Shown here piece by piece: positions 11,834 through 23,700 of a DNA stretch of 64,000 nt; position 1 is the stretch's first letter; each line of letters starts with the position of its first letter. The stretch covers positions 620,001-684,000 of the forward strand of contig RQOL01000876.1 in the NCBI GenBank assembly GCA_013076295.1, given 5' to 3'. A program made the position numbers and the translations under genes. The DNA is from Sanderia malayensis. Lineage: Eukaryota > Cnidaria > Scyphozoa > Semaeostomeae > Pelagiidae. Below the pieces are notes generated by a model. That model made no database searches. It saw nothing but the letters and a program-made list of their open reading frames with translations, and was not told the origin of the DNA.

Positions 11834-13203
11834 TCCTCTCCATATTTTTTGGAGCACTCATTATGCTAGATGCTTTAGTATTTAACTTTAGCTTCCTGAT
11901 TATTCGTTTTACATCACAGCAGCACTCATTTTAACAATGTTAACCATAATTATTTGTGCAAAAAGCAGGGCTGTAAATCAATCTGCGTCCATCAGAAATT
12001 GACTGTATTCGCTCATCTGTAATATTCACTATGGGCCACACTAAATATACATTGTAAGCAAACGGTTTCTGTTGATCATTTATCTATTCTCTCGTCTTTT
12101 TTTTCATTATATCGTCTAATGCTTTCTGTTGATCTAATCTCCTCAAAAACCTTATAATTAAATCGCACTTATTTCCTTCCCGTATTGCTCCCATTCCTTT
12201 TACCCGTTCTCTAACTTCTCCCATTTCTTCTTGTAATTCAATCATTTCCTTAACAAATACATCCTTTTCCACATGAAAAGCTTGATAATATCTCTATGAC
12301 AAAATATGATTTTTTTCACAAATCTGCGAATGAGGTTGCAAAAGTATCTTCTTGTTTGTTTTAAAAAGATAAGAACTTTTCTACGACCTACACAAGTGAA
12401 ACCAACCAGAAATTCATTGATTGTGGGGTACGGGCAGAGCCTTTTTAAACATTTTTTTAGTTGGGAGGGGGAGCAAATGATGAAATTTTTGTTTAATAAT
12501 TTTGAAACTTTTGCTTAATAATTCTGAAACTTTTTGATTCTCAGTGATGAAGCTGCAAACAATGCAGAATTCAGAACAACAATAGAAATTTGGACAGTTG
12601 ACCAATCAGATTGCCAATTTGGCGTTAAATTGCTGCAATTTGATTGTGTCCGCCAACTTCTTGGTGGAGCAGACCACATGCTATCCGTCGGTTAATGTTA
12701 TAATAATGATAACTATTACAGTTGACATCCGCTTACTCGAATACCCGCTAACTCGAACATTCGCTTGCTGTAACAAATTGTTGTTTCCCTTGGACCAAAA
12801 GGTGTCGGCTGACTCGAACTCTAAGCATTTTTTCACAAAATAATGCACAAATTTCATTTTCTTTTCATTAAATTAATTGTTGTTAGTAATTAATTGTCCC
12901 TGTAGAACATCTATAAACGTCCTTGTTCCTTCAAATTTTAGTTCACAAGGAACTTTCATTTCTTCACCGTCAAAGCTTGCCAGCAATCACACCGACCAAT
13001 CAGTGCACTTTAAGAACAATAGAAATGCACAAGCTTTATTTACTCTTGCTAATGAATTGAGGCAAAAATAAGGAAAAACAATGAAGATGTGGCATGTTTT
13101 TGTTCTCATATCTTTGTTAATAGGATGAATTTTAACCTTGTGTTGAGCGAATTGCGAGTGAGGCACAGGGACGCAATGTAATGAGTCTAATTCCCCCCCC
13201 CCC
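11834..13203. other. Intergenic with one-ended pogo-like remnant
   Basis: At 12,719, after a TA, the sequence reads CAGTTGACATCCGCTTACTC and continues with ACTCGAATACCCGCTAACTC and further ACTCGAA words to about 12,820. This is a pogo/Tigger-type end; no right end was found. The rest shows nothing supportable and runs into a 12-base C tract. Confidence 0.4.
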
Positions 13204-14318
13204 CAATGATATAAAGCGCCGAAGGCGCTAGATACCTGACTCCGCAAGATAAGTGCAGACAAGAGTGATGCCATTTGGCGGCCATTTTAAAAGGTGGCAA
13301 ATAGCTTTTGTAAATCAACGATTCCAAAGTTAAATGCTTGCTCTGGAGGAAAATAATTGTAAAAAAGTTTCACATATGCATACTGCTGCAGAGCACATAA
13401 TATGAGGATACTATTAAAATTTAGATAATGACAAAAAACGTTTCAAATATCGGTATTTTGTTTATTTTTCGCGGAACGATGGAGCAGGCCTAAATTAATC
13501 GAAGAACAAAAACAGCTGTTGAATTAAAAGTCTTGGATTTACTGGATGTAATTTGTAAACTCAAACTCAAAAAACTCTAATTAAAGGTGAGTGACAGGGT
13601 TTTGATATCCCAGAAGCTTACTGAAATATTAGCAAATACAACACTTCTCCTATTCGAAAGGAAACGCAGTGGCAGATTCAGATTATACCTTTTATACAAG
13701 TGAATTAATTCAAAGAATTGTAGCGGTCTGATATTCTGTTACATATTTAAAGTCATTCTGTTACTACTAGGCTGAAGATAATTGATTTTCCTCGTTGTGG
13801 AACCTTTAGTAGGCAAAACCGTGTGGTGTTACTTAAGTTGGAATTTCAGGTTTTGGTAAAGTTTTAAAATACTTCAGTAAAATCCCGTGTCGCATCAGCT
13901 AATATTTTAATAAGCTTCTGGGATGCCAAGATCAAGTCACTTACCTTTAATTTCAGCATACATATTATCCAGTACATCCAAAAGTATTAATTTTTACAAC
14001 GTTTTTGTAATTCAATAAATTTAGGCCGGGTCCATCGTTCCGCAATAAATAAACAAAATACTGATATATGGTGCGTTTTTTGCCATTCTAGCAATTTTAA
14101 TAGTATCATCATAATGTATGCTCTGTAAAAATATGTATATATCGACTTATTTCACCACTATTATCTCAAAAATAAGGATTGAATTGTAGTGTTTCTGTAT
14201 AGACTTGTTAACCAAAATCAACTTTTTGCCCCCTTCTAAGATGGCCGCCAAATTTTTATCGGCGTCACTCATTCGACGCGAGTCAGGTATCTAGCGCCTT
14301 CGGCGCTTTATATCATTG
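13204..14318. mobile_element. 1.1-kb foldback element inserted in a C tract
   Basis: CAATGATATAAAGCGCCGAA at 13,204 is mirrored by the end TCGGCGCTTTATATCATTG at 14,318. The inverted match continues inward nearly to the centre: GCGGAACGATGGA at 13,469 with TCCATCGTTCCGC at 14,031, and CCCAGAAGCTTACTG with TAAGCTTCTGGGA at 13,611 and 13,911. C tracts of about 12 bases flank both sides, so any target duplication is hidden in the tract. No protein-coding capacity. Confidence 0.75.
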
Positions 14319-15482
14319 CCCCCCCCCCCCATTCCCATATGTCCAAAACAAGGCCATCACCATCAGGTTGGTGCTAGATATCAAAGGCCAGAGGGAGGTG
14401 GGTTTTCGGAGAATTCCGACTGGCTGATTGGCCGACAAGCCTAACCAACCGACGCGAGATCGGAAAATAAGTTTTGCTGGACCGAAAACCGTAAAACTAT
14501 GACTGATTTAACAACACAACACAATTTTACGAATCTCTTCATGAAGTTCTTTTCATAAATTCATTTCATATAAATTTATGAAATGAATTTGAAGATTATG
14601 AAATTAGAGAAATACAGTTCATGGCAAATACAGTTCATGGCAAATAAGTTCAGTTTTATATTTAAAGAGCCGTCCGTTTCTTTATATTTTGTGGGAATAT
14701 ACGCTTTGTTTTAAATTGCGTTTTGTCAATTGGGGTATTTCAAGATTTTTTAAACCCATTATTTACGATGTCATGTAGTTCTTGGTTTATTTTATTAAAA
14801 ACCAGCTCATAAAACTAAATTTAAGGTATTGTTGGACACGGAAATGGATACAAATAGGCTGTCAAATTTTGGAAAGCCACACAAATATTTGAAACAATGG
14901 ATCGCAGCGGGAGCGAAGGAAGCGTAAAGTTTTGAAAAGTGAAGAAAACATAGCCCTGTCCTTGTGATGTGAACACAGGGTTGCCACTCGTAGGGATTTC
15001 TACCTATGGTAGGGATTTTCTGCCTCTTGTAGGTTGTAGGGATATACCTACGGTATAAATTGCAAAATGTAGGTAGAAATTTTCGAACAGTGGGTATAAT
15101 CTAGATTCAAGTGAGTTCCTTTGAGTTGACTTTTATTTGTACAAGAAACATTCAACTCAATGAAATTTCCTGTCATTAGTATCCATCTAGCTATAAAAAT
15201 AGACATTCTTTCCGCATGACTATTAACGTGGCTCTGACTTCAGACTATCCGTATCCCGACAAGAAATAATACGGAAATTCCAAACACCTCTAATAATAAA
15301 AAACTACTACTCCCTTGGTTTTGTTTTTCCTGTCGGATAAACTTCTAAAAATACTTGCAACAACACTTAAACACCTTCCTTCTTTCAAAAGACAGTGTAG
15401 TTTTCAGATTTGGCCTTGGCGTGGCGTATATTACAGTTAGTTTTTCATCTGGTCAATAAGAGTTCATTACGCAGATATCGCA

Positions 15483-17458
15483 ATGCCAAAAGAACTACAG
15501 CGAAAACACCGTTGTCAGAAGTATCGTAGGGAATGGGAGAAAGAAAGCTGGGCACGTGGGTGGCTATCATTTTCAAAGAAGAGTGCTTCAAAGGCGTATT
15601 GTTGCTTTTGCGATCGTGAATTGGTAGCTGGCAAGTCTGAATTGGTTTCTCATTCAAAAACCACTGTACATATGAATCGTGCAAAACAAGTGAGTTCAAA
15701 TCGTGCAATAAGTGACGTTTTTGAAGTCAAAAACAAGGATAAGATGATATAGCAGAGCTCAACACTGTGGCTTTGATAGCGAAAAGAAATATTTCTTTTA
15801 ATTTTCTTGATTTTTTACTGCCAACTTTACATTTCATTGCTGATGACTCAAAAGCAATCAAAGATATGACTTGCAACCGCACAAAAGGGACATATTTATT
15901 GACAGAATGCCTTTCTGTAGATGGCCACGAGAGATTGGTAAAAGATATGAAGTCTTCACAAGGGTTCTCGATTTTATGTGACAAGGCCACTGATATTACT
16001 ATGAACAAAACCTTTTGTGTAAATGTGCGATTCGTTGATGCTGAATTGAGCGTTCCAACAACCAGGCTGTATCGATTGCTGTCTGTTGATTCTGACGGAG
16101 GTGCCGAGGCTTTGTTTCAGCTACTTGAGCAAGCCTTAAAAGATGATGGAATAAGTTGGGATTCAGTTGTTGGCTACGCATCTGATGGAGAAAACTTGAT
16201 GCAGGGTGCAAATAACTCATTTTTAACAAGAATGCAAGAAAAAGCACCTGGTCTATATGTTTTGAAATGTTATTGTCATACGTTTCACCTCATTGCGAGT
16301 CATGCTTCTGAGAAAATCTCTAAGTCATCAGAGCAGCTCCTGCATGACATTTACAATTATTTCAAGAACTCCCCAAACCGGAAAAAGTCGCTACAAGAGT
16401 TCCAGCATTTTTTAAATTACGAGCCTCTCAATATACTGAAGCCCTGTCAGACGAGGTGGCTTTCAGTGTCTGAATGTGTGACACGAGTTCTGGCTCAGTG
16501 GAAACCTCTTGAGATGTACTTCACCACAGAGGTCTTTGAGACAAAGCACCCACAAGCAGAGCGAATCTTGCAATCATTGAAGTCTCCATACATGCAAGCA
16601 ACACTGGAATTCATGCAGTATGTCCTTGGAGATATTTCAGGCCTGAATATGTTATTTCAATCTAATGATTTCAAGCTCCACAGGTTCCTTCCTGAATTGA
16701 CAAGAGTTTTAAAGATGTTTTGCAATAATTTTATGCATCGAGAAGCATTTAAAGAACTCAAAAACATAAATGTTGAAGATCAAGCCAACTGGGTTCCCCT
16801 GCAAAAGGTATTTCCTGGAATTTTAGCGTTTGAAACCATAAAGGTTCTGAAACCTCATGAGAAAGAAAGCTTTTTGTCCAGATGTCGTGATTGGCTAAAA
16901 GAAGCCATAACACAAATTCTTGCCCGCATCGACATTGAAGATCCTGTTTTGAAAGCTGTACAAAGCATTCATCAATCGGAACTCGTAAGTGGAAAGTCGT
17001 CGCTTGATGCTGCTTCAGTGCTGCAACAATGCCTTCCAAGGATTCCAGGTACATGCAAACAAACAATTGACAGGCAGTGGCGTTCTTTATTAATAGATGA
17101 TGAAATACTCGATGGCGATTGGAAAGAAGCAAAAATTGAAAGCTTTTGGAAATCAGTTAGTGAAATGGAAAGTTACGAAGCCCTGGGTAATTTCATGCTG
17201 CAGATAACTGCTTTGCCGCAAAGCACTGCAGTTGTAGAGAGAACATTCTCTAAAATAAATAACAACAAAACCAAGCTACGAAACAGATTAGCAGTGCCTA
17301 CAATTGAGGCCCTTATCAAAGTTGATGAAGGGTTCCCTTCTTCCTTTGATATTAGTGCTAGGCTGTCTTCCCTCTATTCCAATGCCAGGGGATCATATAT
17401 GGAAAGATACAATAAGAGTGAACAGGAAGTTGTCGAGAACATTGAACAGTTTGACTGA
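15483..17458 (+). pseudogene. hAT transposase, one frameshift
   Basis: The first frame (15,483-15,752) starts MPKELQRKH and holds a BED-like zinc finger, CCFCDREL followed by H-x6-H. It stops at 15,750. The second frame runs from about 15,748 to 17,458 (563 residues from 15,767) and gives the hAT catalytic region: CDKATDITMNK (first Asp), GYASDGENLMQGAN (second Asp), the insertion-domain CYCHTFHLIA, and the C-terminal dimerisation block VVERTFSKINNNKTKLRNRL with the catalytic Glu. The two frames overlap around 15,745-15,752, where ATAGCAGAGCTC in the other frame continues the protein, so one indel separates them. No further stop is seen in almost 2 kb, so the copy is young or the indel is a sequencing error. 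The element encodes nothing else. Confidence 0.88.
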
Positions 17459-17536
17459 AGCAAACTTGCCTGCATTGTTGTTTTAATTTTGGAAGATCAG
17501 CTACCGTCTCTTCGGTTTATATTATTTTTAACTGTG

Positions 17537-17610
17537 ACATTATATTATTACATTACATTATATTATATTATATATTATATATTATATTATTATTATTACA
17601 TTATATTAAA
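17537..17610. repeat. ATTAT-type low-complexity run
   Basis: A run of TATTATATTA words lies between the transposase stop and the right end of the hAT element. Confidence 0.7.
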
Positions 17611-18756
17611 CAATTGAAAAACATGTATACCCTACAAGCTTTATCAAGGTTGGTAGGTTGCAAAGAAGAATGAATTTTTGTGTCATAATGTAGGTAGTTC
17701 TCGTAGGTATAATTCCGATATTGTAGGGATTTGTAGGGATAATCAAGAAAAAATCCGTAGGGGGACGTAGGGAGAAATCGCATGCGCTGTAGGTAGAAAC
17801 CGCTTTCACAGAGTGGCAATGAACAGAACAGAACAGAGTAAATCAAAGGAACCTTGAGGTGACTCGCGGCAGATGGCTTTTATTTCACTGTATTATCCAG
17901 AAAATTAAGAAAATAATATCAAATTAAAGTCAATATCTCAATCTCAGTGCAATTAAAGTAAATTTTCAGGATTGAACGCAGCAGATTCAAAAAACATTTG
18001 TTTCGAGACCACTCAAGCAATCATTTTGACTTCGATTTTCGATCTTGTTTCATCAAAGTTAACAAACTTTTATTTTCCAAAACAAAAATGAAATACTGTA
18101 ACTGTTGTATCAGTTGCATAAGCATACAGCAAGAAAACTTTCTTCTTTTCACCTGATGCTTCCAACAACGAGTCAAAAATGCTCCCCATTATATTTCTGA
18201 ATGTCAACCGGCTTTGTTTTTTCTCATTTTGCTCTTATTTTTTGAGCAAGCAGCCTGATTTTTGTTATACTAAGGCTGTTCTTATAAACAAAAAAGGGAT
18301 CGCTTCATGTACTTTTATATACTGTATTAATACAATGACCCTGACCCTAAAATTACAACAACCATTAAAACAAATTTAGGTATGTTTTTAAAAGAACAAT
18401 AGGCCATCACTCTTTTTTTATAAAAACCAGATGATTTTTGCCGAGGCTCGATGTTCTTAATTTTTTCATAATTTGAGGCTGAAATGTTTTTAAAAGTGCT
18501 CTTATTTTATTTTTGCAGTAACACTAGACCAGAACTCAAACATTATTTATACATGCACTCTGCTTACTTTACTACGGCATTAACACGTCTCATGAATGAC
18601 TTTTTAGTTTTGTTGAGGAATGGCATGGTTTTGTTTTATTGAAGTGAAAAAATTCAAAAATCACTTTGTTTTTTTCTTGTTTCTTTTTTAATTTCTCATC
18701 CGAGCTTGAGCATATTCTAAACTTGCTCTTATTTATTTGGAAAATCGAGCCTTTTT

Positions 18757-20465
18757 TATTTCATTTCTGGGTAGTTTTTGACGTAAAAACAGGTACTGCA
18801 CTTTTTAAATTTCGAAATTCGCTCATTAACACCTCTTTTCACGGCTCCAAAAGTGCGATTTTCAGGCCATTTCTGAAAATGTCGCGCAACATGAAACGAT
18901 CTGGGCCGAGGTTGTGTGACGTAGATGCCGGAACGCAAAAAAACTTCTCTCTTTGGCTTCAGTATGGAAAAATCAACGTCGCGTCCGGTTTTCTCCCTTG
19001 TTTTCAATGATAAATACAAATGTTTTTTCAAACCACTTCAACACCATCATTACAAAGCTTATTGACATCTCCCCGTGTGTTTTTTTTTAATTTTCGGCAT
19101 TGTTAAGGGCTGAAAATTGACCCCAAAGTTGATGCAATGACAATGGATTTTTCCAGTATTCACACGCCTCACGTTGTTATCTGTTTATCACTCAACCTCT
19201 TCCTTCCTTTCATTTGCGTTATAAACAACCAACTATTCGTGAATATAATAAGTTTGTTTATCGTTTCCATTTCCATCAGTTCTATAATCTATTTTATCAA
19301 GTTTTGCCGTGTGCTTGGTTTTAGCAAGATAATTATGGATTATTTTTGTCTTTACTACTTGGGTTTTTGTCAAAGATATTGAAATGCTAAAGTGATGCAC
19401 TGTTAAAAAATTGCTCAAATTGAAGTTGTTTGGTTGACATAACCATGGAGTTCTTGTTATAAATTATATACCTTGGTGATTACATTGAAACCTAAGGCAA
19501 AGTAAAGGTGTATATTGTTGACAAAGTCAGACAATATGATCAAAACTAGAACACCAGTATGAAGCCCAACATTGTGCTGAAAAGTTTTTCTTCGAATTCA
19601 CATTGGACTTGTGAAATCTTCGATCTCTGGACATTAATGTTCACACTCCTGGAAGGGATTTTCTAGTTTTTCTACACAGCTATGACCATAACTACACTTG
19701 AAATATTACCAAAATATGAGCTGCTGCTTCAAAAACACACCAGATAAGACAAATAGGGTTATTTTCATGCATTATTAATCCAAAATAGCGGAATTCTGCT
19801 TTACCCGTGCCAGAACCTGTTCGGCCTAGCAATTTTACAATTTAGCAATTTTTAACTGACCCGATTTGGTTTAAATCTTATAAACGCATAGATAAGAGCT
19901 CACCAATTTTCCATACTATTAATTCTATCGAAAAATTGTTCAAAGAGAGCTTGCTCCTCTTTAATTGAATAAATTTCGAATTCATAATGGTGTTTAAAAC
20001 TATCCCGCACCACTGAAGACTATGTGAAGCTCGCTCGAGCGAGACTGCGACGTTGAGGTCGAAAAACATGCCGGCTTGCAACATAAGCGTGAGCAAATCA
20101 TCCTCATTTTTGTAAAAAACTCACTTTTTCATGATAAACGAGGCATCAACAGATTCCTCAAATCCTGAACTAGTTCGTGGCACGATTTAATTTTTTAAAT
20201 ACGACTTGGTTTTGACCATAATATGCAAAACATTGAATTGGTACTGAACACAATAAAATAAATTTCATGCGTTCCGGCATCTACGTCACACCGGCCTCGC
20301 CCCAGTTCTCTTTTTGCCCGACTTTTTTCTGAAAATCGCACTTTTAGAGCCGTGAAAAGAGGTGTTAATGAGCGAATTTCGAAATTTAAAAAGTGCAGTA
20401 CCTGTTTTTACGTGAAAAACTACCCAAAAATGAAATAAAAAAATATGGTGAGAGTAGCCCTTTAA
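18757..20465. mobile_element. Foldback MITE family, copy 1 (arms about 190 bp)
   Basis: The arm 18,757-18,950 is repeated inverted at 20,270-20,440. Shared landmarks are GGTACTGCACTTTTTAAATT, GAAATTCGCTCATTAACACC, and GACGTAGATGCCGGAACGC. On the right the family continues through GGTGAGAGTAGCCCTTTAAA to about 20,465; the corresponding left outer end is lost. The spacer has no supported gene. Related single arms occur at 52,160-52,330 and 60,420-60,690. Confidence 0.7.
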
Positions 20466-20752
20466 ACGAAATTCGCGCCAGGAATTACTGCATTGCATAT
20501 TATCATTCTGAGCCTGGGTCCTACAGATATTCCGACAACAAACGACGGAAACTGCTGCACGACAATTATTCTCGGTCTCGGTCGTGAATCACGAAAATAT
20601 TAATTCTCGTCAACCTCCCTCTGGCCTTTGATATCTAGCACCAACCTCAACATCATGCACGATGCACAGAAGACAATACAGCAACAGCAGTAGGATTGAA
20701 ATATGACACACATTTACAACAAATCTAAAGAAAAACGTCAGTCAAACTTGCG

Positions 20753-23700
20753 ATGTCATATCTGTCTGAAAAAGTGCATGCAATTATTTGCACCATTCCA
20801 AATAAATGTAAATTACAGCACCGAATATTAGATGATAGACCCTTTGGCATGATGGCCGGGGTCTCCATTTGTCAACAATGGTCAATCTTTGGTTCTTTTG
20901 AGAAATACTTTGAATCAAAAGGTAAACCATTTACTGACTGCAATTTTTTTGGGAAAGTATGATATAAATATTCGTTGTGCTGGAAAACTGTGTTTAAGTC
21001 CGCTACGCATCACAAATGTGAAGTGTCACAGACCAAAGTGGCAGGATAGATTTTGATTTCGTTTAATAAAAATTCTTTACAGATTTGAACAGCTACTCTC
21101 CCGTCACAAAGGCGTTGTATTTACTACAGGGGTTCTTAAACAATGGGCATGGTGTAGTTAAATAAAGTACTCCTAAAGTATCCTCCTCACACCTTATAGA
21201 ATCTTTCAAATTACATTGATGAACAGTCAGAGGTTTTTCATTAAAGTCTATTTTTTCATTTAATTCTTTAAAAAAGAGCAACATGGAGATATTTGTTTCC
21301 CCCAATTAGTTTACAATTTGGTAATCAAAGCCCCCCTTAGAAGTCTACCCTTAGTTCAATTCTGCTCCTGCTTGCTTTTCTTGCTTTACTTTTTTTTATA
21401 CTGATCCGTTTACTTTCATTGGTGAATATTTTTAATTTCAATTTTAGCCCAGTTGGACAAAAGTACACAGTTGAATTATGAAGATATTGTCAGCTTTGCA
21501 TGGAATCATACTGTTTTGTATAATTTAGGTTCTGCTGAAATGTTCAACAAAGCTAAGTCATTATTTCTTACAGATGGCTTGGCACAAAATCTTGGATTGG
21601 CAGGTGATTCACTATCAAACTTCATTAATGAATTAGACGATGATTGTACAACAAATTTATTGATGCTTAAAATAACAGCTGCTCTTGAAAGATTTCTTGG
21701 CAATGTGTATTTGTCAGTATCTAAAGCAAAGTCATGCCCATCACTCTTAAGAGATTTATTAAACACAACTGAATTAGACCACAAAATTGGCACCAAAACA
21801 ATTGCCATTTTGAAGACATTGATTGGTACAACTAATGGTCTAAATCTAAGAAATGTATTATGGCATGGATTTCCTATGATTGGTGAAATTTCTTCAGAGT
21901 AGGTATTCAGTGCTGATAAGTACTGTTAATCCTTGAATAAGCCCCACCTCCGAATAAGCCCTCCCCTTGGATAAGCACCCATCCTGATAATCATTTGCAA
22001 GGATATTGGGCCCAAGTTTCTAAACATTGAAGTTGTTTAGTAAATGTATTGCAAATAGCCACAAGTTTAAACCAATAACTTTATTGATTGGCTGCATTGT
22101 ATAACTTTTATTTTGCTGAACAATAATCCAGCTGAAATTTCTTTTTTGCAAATAAACCCCAGGGCTTATTCGATGATTTACGGTAGATAAGAATTTTTAT
22201 TGTTGCTTTTACAATTTGTCTAGTAATCTTTGTACTCTATATTTTTAACTAAATTTCCGATACAAGAGTTTGCCATTTATCTCAGGTAATGGGCAAGATG
22301 ACTATACCAACTATAGTATTTTACCTTTTCTCTGACCATATTTGTGCAGTTTTCATTTATTAAGCAGTCTCCCTCATATTATTGCTATTTTCAGCTCATA
22401 ATGCCAGTTATAATGAAGTCTACTTTACAAAATTTATGATAGGGTTTCAGATATCTCCAAAGAACGAGAAACACTTTGTTGGCAATTTTTCATCCTGATA
22501 GAAGCATGGCTTTAGATGTTTTAAAGTGATCATGCAATATGGCAAGCCATATGTAGCAATAATCAATTTCTATCATTCAGACTTCAGACTTTATCATTTA
22601 GACTTCAGACTTTATCATTCAGACTTAGGACTTTATCATTCAGACTTAAGACCTTTGCATTCAGACTGCGAAGGAGAAAACCTTGTTACTGCCTCCTGAT
22701 TATTCCCGCCAATTTTGCTCCAATCCATCCACTCTATTTTTTCTGACTGCAAGCCATCATGGCTGATGATGAAGCGCTCAAAAGATTGGCTGCACGCCTA
22801 GGAGAAGCTTCAGAATTAGTTTCTAACTTGGCATCAACTTCTAACATCACAAGACCAGTAAGCAACAACCAACGCCAAGATGAGGGTCAATTCCTTGAAG
22901 CACTCGTGCAGCTATTGCTTCGGCCCCTTGAAAATGTATAAGCTCGGCTCGACGATAACATCTCTACTGTTTCTACTGTTTCTACTGTTGTCAAAGGGTG
23001 TTGGTCCAGGAGCATCTTCTGCAAAATGCTCCAAATCCTCTGGATCTTCATGAAGCTTATCCGTACCTAAAGGGTTGTTCGTGTCTAACATTCCATTTGT
23101 CCATAACTGGTTCGGGGTCACGTGTCGGGCGGTTCTGATCTTGTGGCCGTTAAACATTTTCAAGTACTCTTCCAGAGCGAAGTTGATCCTAGGAAGAAAC
23201 ACCAAATGCAGAACAAACAAGTGAAGGTCGTTGTTCATATTCAAAATACCACTTTGCTCCATCGCATAATACACGTAATAGAAATGGTGGCAAAAGGCAA
23301 ACGCAGCGGAAAACGTCACGCCACAATCTTTCGATTCGCTAATTGCGAGTTGACGGTCCCGCTATGAAACTGCCTCTTCCAGGCCCACGAACTGCAACCA
23401 TTAAATCACAAACAAGGACATTTTCCACTCCCCTGTCGACCCTAATCCTAGATGGCCACAGACCATGATTCAATTCCACTGTCTCTGTGAACAATTGTAC
23501 GACAGTCTCTGCATAGTTGTTTGGACAGCACTTTAGGAACATTATCTTTCTCGAAAAACCGTTGATGCATCCATGAATTAGCAGCCCCCACCTGATCAAG
23601 GAGTGATACCCATCCAGATGCCACACAGAATTTGGCCATGGCACATAATACACTCTTCGAGAGATAACAACACCCCAGTGCAAGATGCGGTTGTCTGGGT

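Larger units (their letters stand above)
14976..17819 (+). mobile_element. hAT transposon with transposase
   Basis: The left end CAGGGTTGCCACTCGTAGGG and the right end GAGTGGCAA (17,811-17,819) form a short inverted pair, the right one having lost the expected CCCTG. Subterminal GTAGGGA and GTAGGTA words are repeated many times at both ends, as in hAT elements whose transposase binds subterminal motifs. TGAACA lies outside both ends (6 bases; 8 is usual for hAT). A transposase gene fills the middle. Confidence 0.8.
14366..20646. mobile_element. 6.28-kb inverted-repeat element with nested transposons
   Basis: GGTTGGTGCTAGATATCAAA plus 14 more bases at 14,366-14,399 are inverted at 20,613-20,646. 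The nine bases outside are TCACCATCA on the left and TCAACATCA on the right (8 of 9 identical), consistent with a 9-bp duplication. Inside lie a hAT transposon (14,976-17,819) and a foldback repeat (18,757-20,465). Without these about 1.7 kb of the host element remains, with no recognisable transposase. Its right end lies about 100 bases before the ERMARD start codon. Confidence 0.65.

Noticed and set aside
22759..22941. 60-codon plus-strand frame [14 protein letters not shown]...
   Set aside because: It looks protein-like but is short, has no visible continuation and overlaps the end of the antisense integrase; too weak to call.
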